Below, piece after piece: positions 35,842 to 45,282 of a DNA stretch of 64,000 nt; position 1 is the first letter of the stretch, and each line of letters opens with the position of its first letter. Made by a program: the position numbers and the translations under genes. The stretch comes from G963665185 sp963665185 (GTDB lineage Bacteria; Desulfobacterota; Desulfovibrionia; Desulfovibrionales; Desulfovibrionaceae): positions 217,054-281,053 of the forward strand of contig CAXXPO010000028.1 in assembly GCA_963665185.2 (NCBI GenBank), written 5' to 3'. Under the pieces are notes generated by a model. That model ran no database searches. It was not told the origin of the DNA and worked only from the letters and a program-made list of their open reading frames with translations.

Positions 35842-36954
35842 ATGAACAAAGACATATCCTGCCATCGGGAACTCGGTGGAAAGCTGGTCGAGTGGTTTTC
35901 CCTTCATGGACGCGACCTTCCCTGGCGAAAGGCGTACGATCCTTACCATGTATGGATTTCCGAGATCATGCTTCAGCAGACGCAGATGGAGCGTGGTGTG
36001 GCCTATTTCAATCGCTGGATAGAGCGTTTCACCACGCCCCGGGATGTTGCGGACGCTTCGGAAGAGGACATCCTGAACCATTGGGAAGGGCTGGGGTATT
36101 ACTCCCGGGCCATGAATATTCGCAAGGCCGCCCGCATCATCTGCCGGGAACATGGCGGAATCATCCCGGACACGCCGGAGGTTCTGCGTTCCCTGCCGGG
36201 GATCGGACCGTATACGGCCGCAGCCATCGCCAGTATCGCCTACAGGCATCCCGTGCCCGTGGTGGACGCCAATGTGGAGCGCGTCCTGGCGCGTCTGTTC
36301 GATATTGATGAGCCGCCCAAGCAGGCGCGGACCGCCCGCAGGATTCACGATCTGGCCGGCGGGCTTATGCCCGCATCCCATGCGCGGGAATTCAACCAGG
36401 CCATGATGGAGCTTGGTGCTTTGGTCTGCCTGCCCAAAAAGCCCCGCTGTTCAGCCTGTCCCGTTGTTCCGTACTGCCAGGCATATCATCTGGACATCGT
36501 TCTGGAGCGGCCTGTCCCGCGCAAGGCGGCAGGCTACATTCCCATTGAGGTGGCCACCGGAGTGCTTGTCCATGATGGACGCATTTTTATTCAGAAACGT
36601 CCGGCCAGTGGTGTGTGGGCCAATTTGTGGGAATTCCCCGGAGGTTCGGTGGAGAGCGGTGAAACCCCGGCCCAGGCCCTGTTGCGAGAATACTACGAGG
36701 AAACCGAATTCAGACTCGCCGACATTCAACCCATCACCGTCATCCGTCACGGTTACACAAAATACAGGGTCAGCCTGCATTGTTTTTATTGCAGTCTGGA
36801 TGGAGGTGAATCCACCCCCATACTGCATGCGGCCCAAGAATTCCGCTGGGTGCGGCCGGAACAGCTGGACGACTTTGCCTTTCCCGCCGGACACCGCAAA
36901 CTCATCGCAAAAATACGTGAGACTCAGGATTTTTTGCAGCGTGTGTCCCTTTGA
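35842..36954 (+). CDS. mutY: A/G-specific adenine glycosylase MutY
   Basis: 370 residues. HhH-GPD domain with EIMLQQTQ, LPGIGPYTAAAIASIAYRH and catalytic Asp in VVDANVERVLAR; a [4Fe-4S] cluster CxxxxxxCxxCxxxxxC (CLPKKPRCSACPVVPYC); and a C-terminal NUDIX-like 8-oxo-G recognition domain (GVLVHDGRIFIQKRP ... WEFPGGSVESGE). It removes adenine opposite 8-oxoguanine. The start is unsure: no ribosome site is clear near this ATG, and in-frame ATG 35791 is an alternative. Confidence 0.93.
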   Translation: MNKDISCHRELGGKLVEWFSLHGRDLPWRKAYDPYHVWISEIMLQQTQMERGVAYFNRWIERFTTPRDVADASEEDILNHWEGLGYYSRAMNIRKAARIICREHGGIIPDTPEVLRSLPGIGPYTAAAIASIAYRHPVPVVDANVERVLARLFDIDEPPKQARTARRIHDLAGGLMPASHAREFNQAMMELGALVCLPKKPRCSACPVVPYCQAYHLDIVLERPVPRKAAGYIPIEVATGVLVHDGRIFIQKRPASGVWANLWEFPGGSVESGETPAQALLREYYEETEFRLADIQPITVIRHGYTKYRVSLHCFYCSLDGGESTPILHAAQEFRWVRPEQLDDFAFPAGHRKLIAKIRETQDFLQRVSL

Positions 36955-37196
36955 TATTCCTCGATGTCGGGGGGAATTGACGGAATAAAGGAATAGATGA
37001 AGTCAAAAGCAAGTCAATGCGGGATCGACATTTTCATCGGTACAAGATAGAAATTGTTTATCAGGAGGGCCGGCTGGTTTTGGGGATGTGCCAGCGGGAT
37101 TATTTTGTATTGGTCAATTCCAAATCCGCAAAGTTGTTCTGAAAAAGAATTCAAGAGGATGGCGGGTTTCAATCCGTTTTAATCAGGAGGGGTGCG

Positions 37197-38456
37197 ATGG
37201 CTGCAAGCACTCATACAGCAGACCAGTCCACCGAATTATATATCCCCACGTATTTTGCCAGGCAGCCGGTCTTTTGTGATGGCCCCAGCGTCTGGGGGTA
37301 TGAGCTTCTCTACCGGGATACGGGCGAAGCGACTACGGCCATTTTCACGGATTCGGAAGCCGCAACGCTTCAAGTGGCCGCGAGCGCCTTCATTCATCCG
37401 GAAATAGGCCGGACCCAGCCCAAAAAGCTGATTGTCAATTTTACAGCCAAGTCCATCTTGGACCAGGTTCCCTACGCCCTGCCGGCGGACGATACGGTCG
37501 TCAAGTTTTCCCCTCCCGAGCAGAGCGGGCCTGAATTTCTCGTGGCATTGCAGAAACTCAAGGATGACGGCTATTCCCTGGCGCTGGACTGCTTTGAGGC
37601 AACACCTTCGCTGTACTCCCTGTACCGTTTGGCCGATGTGCTTATCGTGGACATTCTGGGGAAATCCTCCTCGCATATCCAGGCTCTTCTGCAACGTGCT
37701 CCCCGCGACGCCCAGCTTCTGGCCAAGCGGGTCCAGTCCATGGAGAGTTACCGCCTGGCAAAGGATCTTGGTTTTTCCCTTTTCCAGGGCTATTTTTTCA
37801 AGCGGCCGGAAATGATGCCGGGCCGCAAAATCAATTCCAACGAGGTTTCGCGGCTGAATCTTTTCCGGCTTATAGAACGGAGCGATCCCGATTTTGACGG
37901 GCTGGCCGATACCGTCCGGACGGATGTGTCCATCAGTTACCGGCTGCTGACCTATCTGAATTCGGCGGCTTTTTCCTTTCCGGAAAAAATACGTTCCATA
38001 AAGCAGGCCGTGGTCATTCTTGGCTGGCGCAAGGTTCGCAACTGGCTGCGTCTGATCATTCTGGCTGATCTGCTGCCCGCGAGCAAACCTTCCGAATTGC
38101 CGTACCTTTCTGCGGTGCGGGGCAAGTTTCTGGAGCAGGTGGCCCTCAAGCACGATCAGCACAACCAGCCCGGCAGCCTGTTTCTTCTCGGTTTGTTTTC
38201 GTTGCTGGATGCCATGCTGGACATGCCCATGAAAGAACTTCTGGCCTGCGTTCCCTTGGAAGACGACATCCGTGACGCCTTGTCGGGAGTGAAGAACGAA
38301 TACTCTCCCTGGCTGGAAATCTCCCTGAGTTTTGAAACCGGCAATTGGGACAACCTTGATATTCTTTTGCGCAAGTTGAAGCTTGATCCTCTTCTTGTCG
38401 CCCGCTGCTATTATGACTCCCTGTTGTGGGCCAATTCCTTTTTCGGCAATGCATAG
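37197..38456 (+). CDS. EAL-like and HDOD-domain signalling protein
   Basis: 419 residues after CAGGAGGGGTGCG. The N-terminal half is a degenerate EAL domain (about 15-205): it has ARQPVFCDGPSVWGYELLYRD and LFQGYFFKRPE but no EAL motif or catalytic acids, so it likely does not cleave c-di-GMP. The C-terminal half is an HDOD domain (LTYLNSAAFSFPEKIRSIKQAVVILG). This is the YuxH-like architecture, known from several phyla as a signalling scaffold. Confidence 0.85.
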   Translation: MAASTHTADQSTELYIPTYFARQPVFCDGPSVWGYELLYRDTGEATTAIFTDSEAATLQVAASAFIHPEIGRTQPKKLIVNFTAKSILDQVPYALPADDTVVKFSPPEQSGPEFLVALQKLKDDGYSLALDCFEATPSLYSLYRLADVLIVDILGKSSSHIQALLQRAPRDAQLLAKRVQSMESYRLAKDLGFSLFQGYFFKRPEMMPGRKINSNEVSRLNLFRLIERSDPDFDGLADTVRTDVSISYRLLTYLNSAAFSFPEKIRSIKQAVVILGWRKVRNWLRLIILADLLPASKPSELPYLSAVRGKFLEQVALKHDQHNQPGSLFLLGLFSLLDAMLDMPMKELLACVPLEDDIRDALSGVKNEYSPWLEISLSFETGNWDNLDILLRKLKLDPLLVARCYYDSLLWANSFFGNA

Positions 38457-38503
38457 GCGGGGATAATCCACGATTACCGGCGGTTGCCCGGTGGTGGAAA
38501 TGA

Positions 38504-38546
38504 AAAGACGAGGCCCGGTGTGTCATACACACCGGGCCTCGTCTTT
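38504..38546. terminator. Bidirectional terminator
   Basis: A perfect 19-bp stem (38504-38522 with 38528-38546), loop TCATA, with A residues on one side and T residues on the other, between convergent genes at 38456 and 38593. Confidence 0.92.
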
Positions 38547-38592
38547 GGTATCGTGATCGTACAGCCCCGGAGTTGTTCCGCGAGCCGTGGTA

Positions 38593-40641
38593 TCACATTT
38601 CTATGGGCAGTTCCATGTCGGAGGACCATTCCGCCCAGCCGCCGTCGTAGATCCGGACATTGGTGTAACCGAGCAGATGGTTGAGCAGGAACCATGTCTG
38701 GCTGGCCAGGCGCCCTGTGAGGCAATAGACCACGACCGGGGTGTCGGATGCCGGAATGATCCGTTGATAGACGGCACGCAGTTCGTCCAGGGGCTTGAAT
38801 TTCCCCTGGTCCGTCAGGTCGTCTTGAGCCGAACGGTTGACGGCTCCGGGGATGTGTCCGTCCCGCGGGCCGAACCGCGGACCGTTTGCATCCGTGCCGT
38901 TGAACCGGGCCGTGGACCGGGTGTCGATGAGCACGGTGGTGCTGTTGGAATCGTCCTGGTTGTTCATCATCCAGGCCTTGTCTACAAAGAGTCCGGGAAG
39001 GGCTTGTCCGGGCTGGTAGTCCGTGCTCTTGGCAACGGGCAGGGTATTGCCCGCGCTGTAGCCATGGGCAAGCCAGGCCGGGAAGCCGCCGGAAAGAATT
39101 CCGTAGTTTGCGTTTCCTGTGGATTCCAGGGCCGAGGCCAGACGCGCGGCGTCGGGCAGGCGTTCGGCGATGACAGCCACGCTGGAGTTGGCGGTCATGC
39201 CCATTTGTCCGAAGCGGCGGGCAAGGTCCGCCACGGGGAGGAGCTGGCCGGGAATGCCGTTGACCGTGGTCTGGAGGTTCATGACGTCCAGGCTGAACGC
39301 GCCGGGAATATGGGCCTGCATGTAGTCGTTGAGGTCGCGCAGGTCAATGACGGTTGTCTTGTCCAGATTTTTGGCCAGCCATTGAGGCTGGAGAAATCCT
39401 GGCAGTGCAGGTGTTGAAGGGCCGGATGCAACGGCAGGGGCTGGAGAGGGCATCCCGGTTTGCCGGAGTGCAAGCTGTGCGGGCAGATTTGCCGGGCGGG
39501 CAGGGGCATCCCCCAGGAAGTACTCACGCCAGGCAGGAACGCGCAGAGCGATTTCCGGGGATGGCGGCTGGCTGCGCAGGGAAATGGGGGTGAGGCACGA
39601 TTCATAAAAGGCGGCCAGCCCGCCGTCGAGAATGGCGGTGTTGGTGATGCCCTGGCCGTGCAGCACTTTTGCGGCGCGCTGAGCGGTGTCCGTGTCCGCA
39701 GCGTAAAGCAGGTAGGTCACACCGGGGGTGTTCGCAAGCGTGCTGAGCAATTGCTCCAGGGGCACGTTTTGCGCGCCCTTGATGTGGAAGTCGGCATACT
39801 GCTTGTCTGGGCGCAGGTCGATGGCCAAAAGGCCGGACCCGCCAGCCATCAGACGATCGGCTGCCTGCGCGGGCGCGACCAATACCGGAATAAAGTCGGC
39901 CTGATCCGCGGATGCGGCTGTTGCCGTCGTCATATTCCGGGAGGTTGCATTGTCCAGGGCGAACGTCGCCCGGCCTCCGTTGAAGGGAGCGGGCACGGAG
40001 GGAAAGGCCAGGAGCAACGCTCCCAGGGCAACCAGAAGAATGGAGTAACCGGTCAGAAAACGGCCTTTCATGTAGCGCCGTTCTTTGGGCGAGAAAAGCT
40101 CGGCCAGCCAGAAGCAGGCCACGGCGCTTACGACGATTGCGAAGCCGAGCAGACGCCAATCCAGGTCCACATGGTTGTAAAGAAAATTCGTACCGAGGTC
40201 TCGATAGGTGAGTAGGCCGCCCAGGTACGGGGCAATGAAGTCATACAACCAGACGCCGCCGAAAGCCCCGGCCAGATACAGCAAGGCGTCCATGCGGCCC
40301 GAACCGAGTCCTGCCGCGGCGGTGGAAGGTGTCCAGCCGCCCAGGGCGAATCCTGCCCCGGCCAGGATTCCGGCCAGTGCGACCCCGCCCAGCAGGGTAG
40401 GGTACAGGACGATGTCGGAAGGGGGCAGGAATCCAAGCCCTCCCAGAATGGAAAGGGCTATCAGGGCGGTTGCCAGGGCGGACAGCAGGACCTTGGCGGC
40501 TGTGGCGTCCTTGAAACGGAACAGCCCGGATAGAGTGCGCGAACTGGCCAGCCCGGCGCGCTGCAGACAGGCGCCGACAACGAAGCCTATTCCGGCGAAG
40601 GCTGCTGTAAGCACGACAGGGGGCATTGTTATGTTAGTCAT
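38593..40641 (-). CDS. YeeE/YedE-type membrane protein fused to three rhodanese domains
   Basis: 682 residues. Residues 1-220 form membrane helices of the YeeE/YedE (TsuA-like, thiosulfate/sulfur transport) family (GFVVGACLQRAGLASSRTLSGLF, GGVALAGILAGAGFALGGWTP). Three rhodanese-like domains follow (about 250-345, 425-530, 550-680). Only the last has a catalytic Cys (VVVYCLTGRLASQ); the first has YLLYAADTD and the second VAVIAERLPD, so they are probably inactive. It may move sulfane sulfur in and deliver it to the C-terminal site. It overlaps the upstream half-gene by 8 bases. Confidence 0.85.
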   Translation of the reverse strand: MTNITMPPVVLTAAFAGIGFVVGACLQRAGLASSRTLSGLFRFKDATAAKVLLSALATALIALSILGGLGFLPPSDIVLYPTLLGGVALAGILAGAGFALGGWTPSTAAAGLGSGRMDALLYLAGAFGGVWLYDFIAPYLGGLLTYRDLGTNFLYNHVDLDWRLLGFAIVVSAVACFWLAELFSPKERRYMKGRFLTGYSILLVALGALLLAFPSVPAPFNGGRATFALDNATSRNMTTATAASADQADFIPVLVAPAQAADRLMAGGSGLLAIDLRPDKQYADFHIKGAQNVPLEQLLSTLANTPGVTYLLYAADTDTAQRAAKVLHGQGITNTAILDGGLAAFYESCLTPISLRSQPPSPEIALRVPAWREYFLGDAPARPANLPAQLALRQTGMPSPAPAVASGPSTPALPGFLQPQWLAKNLDKTTVIDLRDLNDYMQAHIPGAFSLDVMNLQTTVNGIPGQLLPVADLARRFGQMGMTANSSVAVIAERLPDAARLASALESTGNANYGILSGGFPAWLAHGYSAGNTLPVAKSTDYQPGQALPGLFVDKAWMMNNQDDSNSTTVLIDTRSTARFNGTDANGPRFGPRDGHIPGAVNRSAQDDLTDQGKFKPLDELRAVYQRIIPASDTPVVVYCLTGRLASQTWFLLNHLLGYTNVRIYDGGWAEWSSDMELPIEM

Positions 40642-41359
40642 TCCATTGCCTCCGCAGCAGATTGGTCAAAATGAAGCCGGAAATTGCAAAACCGGCCCAA
40701 AAAAGGGCCGGACCGGTCAGCAGCAGGGCCGTACCGGACAGGCTGGAATCCAATGCGCCGAAAGGAATGGTGCGCAGGGCCAACCCGGCGAGCAGGCCGC
40801 CTGCCAGGGCGAACAGCGCGCGGGTTTTCGTCCTGCATCGTGCTCCGCGTTCCAGGCGAAGGCTGAAGCCGCCGAAAACAAGGGAGAAGAGAAAACCGCC
40901 TCCAAAGCACCCGGCCAGTACGAGCAGGGCCGGAGTGAGTGACAGCACGGGATGCGGGTTTCCTGTCATGGCCGCGGATATCCAGGCAGCCAGGGGGAAA
41001 ATTCCCTTGGACATGTTCAGGCCGTTTCCAGTGAGCGCGAAGAGTGCGACAATGGAAGCTCCGATGCCGATGCCGGCAAGGTATGGATTCATGCGCCGTT
41101 CGGAGCGGGGAGTGGGTTGTTCCGTCAAGGATGGCTTGCCGGTTTCTTGTGTATTCGGAGATTCGGAGGACGACCCGGAATCCTCAGGCGTTGCCTGGGA
41201 GGCAGAATATGCCGGATCGGATTTTTTTTCAGTCAGAGCATGGGATTCGTCTGTCCCTTCGGCTATGACGTTTTGTCCGGTTTCTTTTTTGGAAGGTTGG
41301 TCCGGCGAAAACGGATGGGTTTCGTTGCCGGGCGTGCCCTTTGGTGCGTCGTTGTTCAT
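40634..41359 (-). CDS. YeeE/YedE-family membrane protein with disordered N-terminus
   Basis: 241 residues. About 90 N-terminal residues are low-complexity and charged (Ser/Thr/Glu/Pro), then helices (YLAGIGIGASIVALFALTGNG, LSLTPALLVLAGCFGGGFLFSLVFGGF) that match the N-terminal half of YeeE/YedE, and GLALRTIPFGALDSS. It overlaps the rhodanese-fused half downstream by 8 bases, so the two together form one split transporter for thiosulfate or another reduced sulfur compound. Confidence 0.8.
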   Translation of the reverse strand: MNNDAPKGTPGNETHPFSPDQPSKKETGQNVIAEGTDESHALTEKKSDPAYSASQATPEDSGSSSESPNTQETGKPSLTEQPTPRSERRMNPYLAGIGIGASIVALFALTGNGLNMSKGIFPLAAWISAAMTGNPHPVLSLTPALLVLAGCFGGGFLFSLVFGGFSLRLERGARCRTKTRALFALAGGLLAGLALRTIPFGALDSSLSGTALLLTGPALFWAGFAISGFILTNLLRRQWND

Positions 41360-41380
41360 TAAGGCTCCGTTGTTTTACGG

Positions 41381-41432
41381 GGTGCTTGGCTGAATCTGCT
41401 TGAATTCATTTGCAGATACACCAGCAAGCACC
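41381..41432. other. Nested inverted repeats upstream of the YeeE gene
   Basis: GGTGCTTG (41381-41388) pairs with CAAGCACC (41425-41432) and, inside, ATCTGC with GCAGAT. On the minus strand this lies in the leader of the YeeE gene starting at 41359, so it could be a structured leader. No known riboswitch core is recognised. Confidence 0.4.
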
Positions 41433-41472
41433 ATGAGTGCAACGGCCCATTCCTCCCTGACAATATGGTGGA

Positions 41473-42027
41473 TTACGCCTTGGTGTTTATTGAACCGGCA
41501 GAGCCTTGCAGCACGCTTGCAAGTGAAGATCCTGTGTAGGCATTGATGGCATAGTCCATTATACCCTTGCCCGGTTCCAGCGATGCGGACGGCATGTTCA
41601 TGGACCGTAATCTTTCCTCTTGCAGGGCCTTGTTTTCAAGGCCGGGAAGTCCTGCTTCTGTCTTTTCCTTTTCCTTGTCGTCCATGGAGGACATCATTTT
41701 CGCCAAACTGGAGAGCTTTCGTTTCGGCATTTTTATGCCGGTAAGCTTTTCCATTTCTTTTTCAATCTGCCGGATTTGCCGTTCTTTTTCCGGAGTGATG
41801 TTTTCCGGGTCTTTGAGCAGGTCGACGAGTTGGTCTTTCAACTCTTCCAGCCGGCGTTGCTCCTCCTCGCTCAGCGAGCGGCTTGTGCAGGAGGACAGAT
41901 TGAATTCGGTTGATTCCGTGGATTCGGATGTATCGCCGGTACGGCTTATGCCGTACTTATCCTTTTTAGCTTCGTTTGTTTTCTGAAGCTGGGGGAGCAC
42001 GGAGTTGGTGTTTGTATCTATGCGCAT
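41473..42027 (-). CDS. Charged helical protein of unknown function
   Basis: 184 residues, AGGAGACCGCC before the ATG. N-terminal MRIDTNTNSVLPQLQ is the same type of start as the flagellar rod-like protein at 21408. The middle has a long charged helix (SEEEQRRLEELKDQLVDLL ... EKERQIRQIEKEMEKL) and the end is small and Ser/Gly/Ala-rich. No signal peptide or catalytic motif. It may be a flagellum- or secretion-associated protein. Confidence 0.6.
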   Translation of the reverse strand: MRIDTNTNSVLPQLQKTNEAKKDKYGISRTGDTSESTESTEFNLSSCTSRSLSEEEQRRLEELKDQLVDLLKDPENITPEKERQIRQIEKEMEKLTGIKMPKRKLSSLAKMMSSMDDKEKEKTEAGLPGLENKALQEERLRSMNMPSASLEPGKGIMDYAINAYTGSSLASVLQGSAGSINTKA

Positions 42028-42165
42028 GGCGGTCTCCTGTCCTGATTATTGAAAAAGTACGTTTTCGCCCTGGCGATGTTCAACCGTCTGCCAGGGAAGG
42101 GAAGTTATTGCCTGCGGTGGAGTGTCATGCATAAATCGTACTTATTAATGTTGTTTTGGGGACAA

Positions 42166-42217
42166 CACACACCAAGCCCCCCTTGTACCCAGAGGTACAA
42201 GGGGGGCTTGGTGTGTG
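42166..42217. other. Perfect 24-bp inverted repeat with 4-base loop
   Basis: CACACACCAAGCCCCCCTTG... pairs with its complement through 42217; the loop is CAGA. It lies between ablB and the charged-helix gene, both leftward. There is no T-run, so it could be an RNA-stabilising hairpin or a mobile palindrome rather than a terminator. Confidence 0.55.
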
Positions 42218-42237
42218 CGAGGTCTGTACGCGGCTTT

Positions 42238-43095
42238 TTAGTTCCCGCCGCGCAGAGCCTTGTGCCAGACGTTCATACTTTCGATATTGCCGGATATGTT
42301 GGTGTTGTTCACCAGGGTTCCGCCATGCGTGTATCCTGCTCGAGCAAAGGTTATGTTCATGCCGTGGGAAACGGCGCGGGCAATGGTGTAGGCGGTGGAA
42401 ATTCTTTCCCTCGGAAGCAGGGTTTCCAATTCGCACAAAAGGCATTGCGCCAGTCTTTTTCCCAGGTGCTCCGGAAGCGTGGCAAAGTCGGTCATCTCCG
42501 CAGTGCCGAAGGCTGTGGAAATTTCCGCCGATGCCAGGGCGGCAATGTTGCCGTCCTGGATTGCGCCGACAAAGCGCACATTGCTTCGCAGGCATTTCCG
42601 CAAAAAGTCCGGGTTCTGTATGGGAAAGGGGTAGCTCGGGAATACCTTGTCGTAAATCCGGGCCATTTCCCGTACATCGTCTTCGGTCATGGAGCGGATC
42701 GTGTAGCCGTCGGGCAATTGCGCGGCCGATGCGTTGCAGGCCTTGGCCTTGGACACCCGCAGCACTTCGTCCACCTCCTGCGGCCGGTTTTCCAGGCTGC
42801 GCTCGGAACACATGAACCGGCTGACGAAAAGCGCGTCCAGGCTGCTTTTTCCCTGGCGGAAAAGGCCCGGAGCCGTGGCTTCGCGTTCAAATCCGCTCAG
42901 GAGAAACATCTTTTCCGCATGGGCCGGTATTTTTGCGAAGATTTTGGAATACCCGTGTCGTTCGGCCATTGCCACCAACTCGGGAACAATGACCGGATAG
43001 TCGGCCATGTCCAGGTGCATCAGATAGATGCGGTCATTGCCCGGTCCGTGCTGAACGAGGGACCTTCCCAGACGTTCCATTGCATCCGTCTGCAT
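42238..43095 (-). CDS. ablB: Putative beta-lysine N6-acetyltransferase
   Basis: 285 residues starting at the ATG that shares one base with the ablA stop (TGATG). The C-terminal GNAT domain (about 135-285) contains YTIRSMTEDDVREMARIYDKVF and NNTNISGNIESMNVWHK, the family end motif. It acetylates beta-lysine made by AblA to give N-epsilon-acetyl-beta-lysine, a compatible solute found in salt-adapted microbes. Confidence 0.88.
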   Translation of the reverse strand: MQTDAMERLGRSLVQHGPGNDRIYLMHLDMADYPVIVPELVAMAERHGYSKIFAKIPAHAEKMFLLSGFEREATAPGLFRQGKSSLDALFVSRFMCSERSLENRPQEVDEVLRVSKAKACNASAAQLPDGYTIRSMTEDDVREMARIYDKVFPSYPFPIQNPDFLRKCLRSNVRFVGAIQDGNIAALASAEISTAFGTAEMTDFATLPEHLGKRLAQCLLCELETLLPRERISTAYTIARAVSHGMNITFARAGYTHGGTLVNNTNISGNIESMNVWHKALRGGN

Positions 43096-44345
43096 CAGGA
43101 GTCCTCCGATGAACCCCTGCGGATGTGGCGTTCGTTGTTGGCCGGGGTCAGGCTGGTGGTGTCGTCCCAATCGCACAGCAACTGTTCTATGCCTATGGCC
43201 CGGCTTTCCTCGGCATCATCTTCCTTGAGCAGCAGGTGGCAGTTTGTACAATCCCGGTCACAATACGTGAGCTCGTAACTGTCCGGTTCCTTGTACGTTG
43301 TGATGACGCCCTCGTAGTTGCGCAGCACAACCTTGTTGACGCACCAGGAAATGAGGTAGTTGGGCATGACGGGAATTTTTCCCCCGCCGCCCGGCGCGTC
43401 GATGACATACGTGGGCACGACCATGCCGCTGGTGTGGCCGACAAGACTTTCGATGATCTCGATTCCCTTGCCCACGGGCGTACGGAAGTGGCTGAGTCCC
43501 TCGGACAGGTCGCACTGGTACAGATAGTAGGGGCGTACCCTGTTCTGCACCAGTTTCTGGTTCAGCTTCTTTATGATGCGGGGGCAGTCGTTCACATTGG
43601 CCAGAAGTACGCTCTGATTGCCCAGGGGGATGCCTGCGTCGGCCAGTCTGGCCAGCGCCTTGCGTGACGATTGGGTCAGTTCGCGAGGGTGGTTGAAGTG
43701 CGTGTTCAGCCAGACCGGATGGTGCTTGCGGATGATCTTCACAAGATCGTCTGTGACGCGGTAGGGCAGTACCACGGGCATGCGGCTGCCGATGCGGATG
43801 ACCTCCACATGCGGGATGGAGCGGATTTCCCCCAGAAGCCAGTCCAGACGTTCGTCCGGGAGCATGAGCGGGTCCCCTCCGGAAAGCAGGACGTCGCGTA
43901 TGGCCGGGTTTTTTCGGATATACGCTATGCCGTGCAGCAGATCGCTTTTGGAGGGGATGAAGTCCCTGTCCCCCACCTTGCGTTTGCGGGTGCAGTGGCG
44001 ACAGTACATGGAGCAGAGATTGGACACGTGGAACAGCACCCTGTCGGGGTAGCGGTGGGTGATGCCCGGTGCCGGAGAGTCCTCGTCCTCGTGCAGGGGG
44101 TCGGCCATGTCGTGTTTGCCTATATGCAGTTCGCGGGAATCCGGAAACGCCTGCGTGAAAATAGGATCGTTCGCGTAATCGTTTGGATCAATCAGGGAAA
44201 GGTAATAGGGAGTGATCGACATGGGAAATCTGTCGATGGTCTGTTCGTAAAGGGCACGGGCTTTTTCCGGGAATTGTATCCCAAGCAGCCGTTCAACGTC
44301 CTGCACGGTTTTTATACTATTCCTGATGTGCCATTTCCAGTCCAT
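43095..44345 (-). CDS. ablA: Lysine 2,3-aminomutase
   Basis: 416 residues. Radical SAM cluster motif CSMYCRHC (residues near 110), then TRKRKVGD, LSGGDPLMLPD, PLGNQSVLLANVNDC and the PLP-binding Lys in the GKIPVMPNY region. It isomerises L-lysine to beta-lysine. Zinc-site Cys at the C-terminus are present (CDRDCTNCH). With ablB it forms the osmolyte pathway. An amino acid ABC transporter lies directly upstream. Confidence 0.95.
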   Translation of the reverse strand: MDWKWHIRNSIKTVQDVERLLGIQFPEKARALYEQTIDRFPMSITPYYLSLIDPNDYANDPIFTQAFPDSRELHIGKHDMADPLHEDEDSPAPGITHRYPDRVLFHVSNLCSMYCRHCTRKRKVGDRDFIPSKSDLLHGIAYIRKNPAIRDVLLSGGDPLMLPDERLDWLLGEIRSIPHVEVIRIGSRMPVVLPYRVTDDLVKIIRKHHPVWLNTHFNHPRELTQSSRKALARLADAGIPLGNQSVLLANVNDCPRIIKKLNQKLVQNRVRPYYLYQCDLSEGLSHFRTPVGKGIEIIESLVGHTSGMVVPTYVIDAPGGGGKIPVMPNYLISWCVNKVVLRNYEGVITTYKEPDSYELTYCDRDCTNCHLLLKEDDAEESRAIGIEQLLCDWDDTTSLTPANNERHIRRGSSEDS

Positions 44346-44559
44346 CCAATGGGCGGTGGTCGGACCGTCGTCGAGGCGTCGTGCGCTACGTCGTGCTGTC
44401 TTTGGCTTATGGTATTCATGTCTTTCCTGTGGGATTTATATGTTGGCAACCTGCCGCGGCAATGCTGCATGCAGGTTGTTCAAATGTCGGCATGTGCGCC
44501 CGTTGGTTCCGGGCAGGATTTTGCGGTTGTTGCTTCAGGGAATGTGTTTTCCGTTGCTG

Positions 44560-45282
44560 CTACAGAATTTGGGAAAGAAACTCCCGGGTTCTCTGTTGCC
44601 CAGGATCGGTGAAGAGTTTTTCCGGCGTGGCGGTTTCCACAACCCTGCCTTGATCCATGTAATGGACCGTGTCGGCCACTTCGCGGGCAAAGCCCATTTC
44701 GTGCGTGACCACGATCATGGTCATGCCGTCGTTGGCCAGTTCCTTCATGGTGGCGAGCACTTCGCCCACCAGCTCCGGGTCCAATGCGGATGTCGGTTCG
44801 TCAAAGAGCATGACTTCCGGCTCCATTGCCAGGGCGCGGGCAATGGCGACGCGCTGTTTCTGTCCGCCTGAAAGCATTTCCGGATAGGCTGTTTCCTTGT
44901 CGGACAGGCCCACCTTGTCCAGATAGTGGCGTGAGATTTCCGCGGCCTGCTTTTTGTTCATGCCCCGTACCTGTGTGGGACCCTCCATGACGTTGTTCAG
45001 TACGCTCATGTGCGGAAACAGGTTGAAATGCTGGAAAACCATACCCACCTTGGAGCGGAGTTCGTTGAGACGTTTTTCCGATGTGGCGTGGGAGCGCCCA
45101 TTGATGATGATTTCGCCTTTCTGGTAATCTTCCAGCCGGTTGATGCAGCGCAGGAACGTGCTTTTACCCGATCCGCTCGCGCCGATGATGACTACGACTT
45201 CGGATTCGTCCACCTGCATGTCCACATCCTGCAGAACATGGTTGTCCCCGTACCATTTGTTGAGTCCTTTGACTGAAATCAT
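44560..45282 (-). CDS. Polar amino acid ABC transporter ATPase
   Basis: 240 residues: Walker A GASGSGKST, signature LSGGQKQR, Walker B VMLFDEPTSALD, switch His in VVTHEMG. The highest similarity is to GlnQ/HisP ATPases. It overlaps the permease gene by 4 bases. It ends 214 bases before ablA, so lysine or another cationic amino acid is an attractive substrate (inference). Confidence 0.93.
   Translation of the reverse strand: MISVKGLNKWYGDNHVLQDVDMQVDESEVVVIIGASGSGKSTFLRCINRLEDYQKGEIIINGRSHATSEKRLNELRSKVGMVFQHFNLFPHMSVLNNVMEGPTQVRGMNKKQAAEISRHYLDKVGLSDKETAYPEMLSGGQKQRVAIARALAMEPEVMLFDEPTSALDPELVGEVLATMKELANDGMTMIVVTHEMGFAREVADTVHYMDQGRVVETATPEKLFTDPGQQRTREFLSQIL

Noticed and set aside
37088..37279. 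Short frame MPAGLFCIGQF upstream of the EAL/HDOD gene
   Set aside because: It overlaps the real start and its ribosome site; no protein features.
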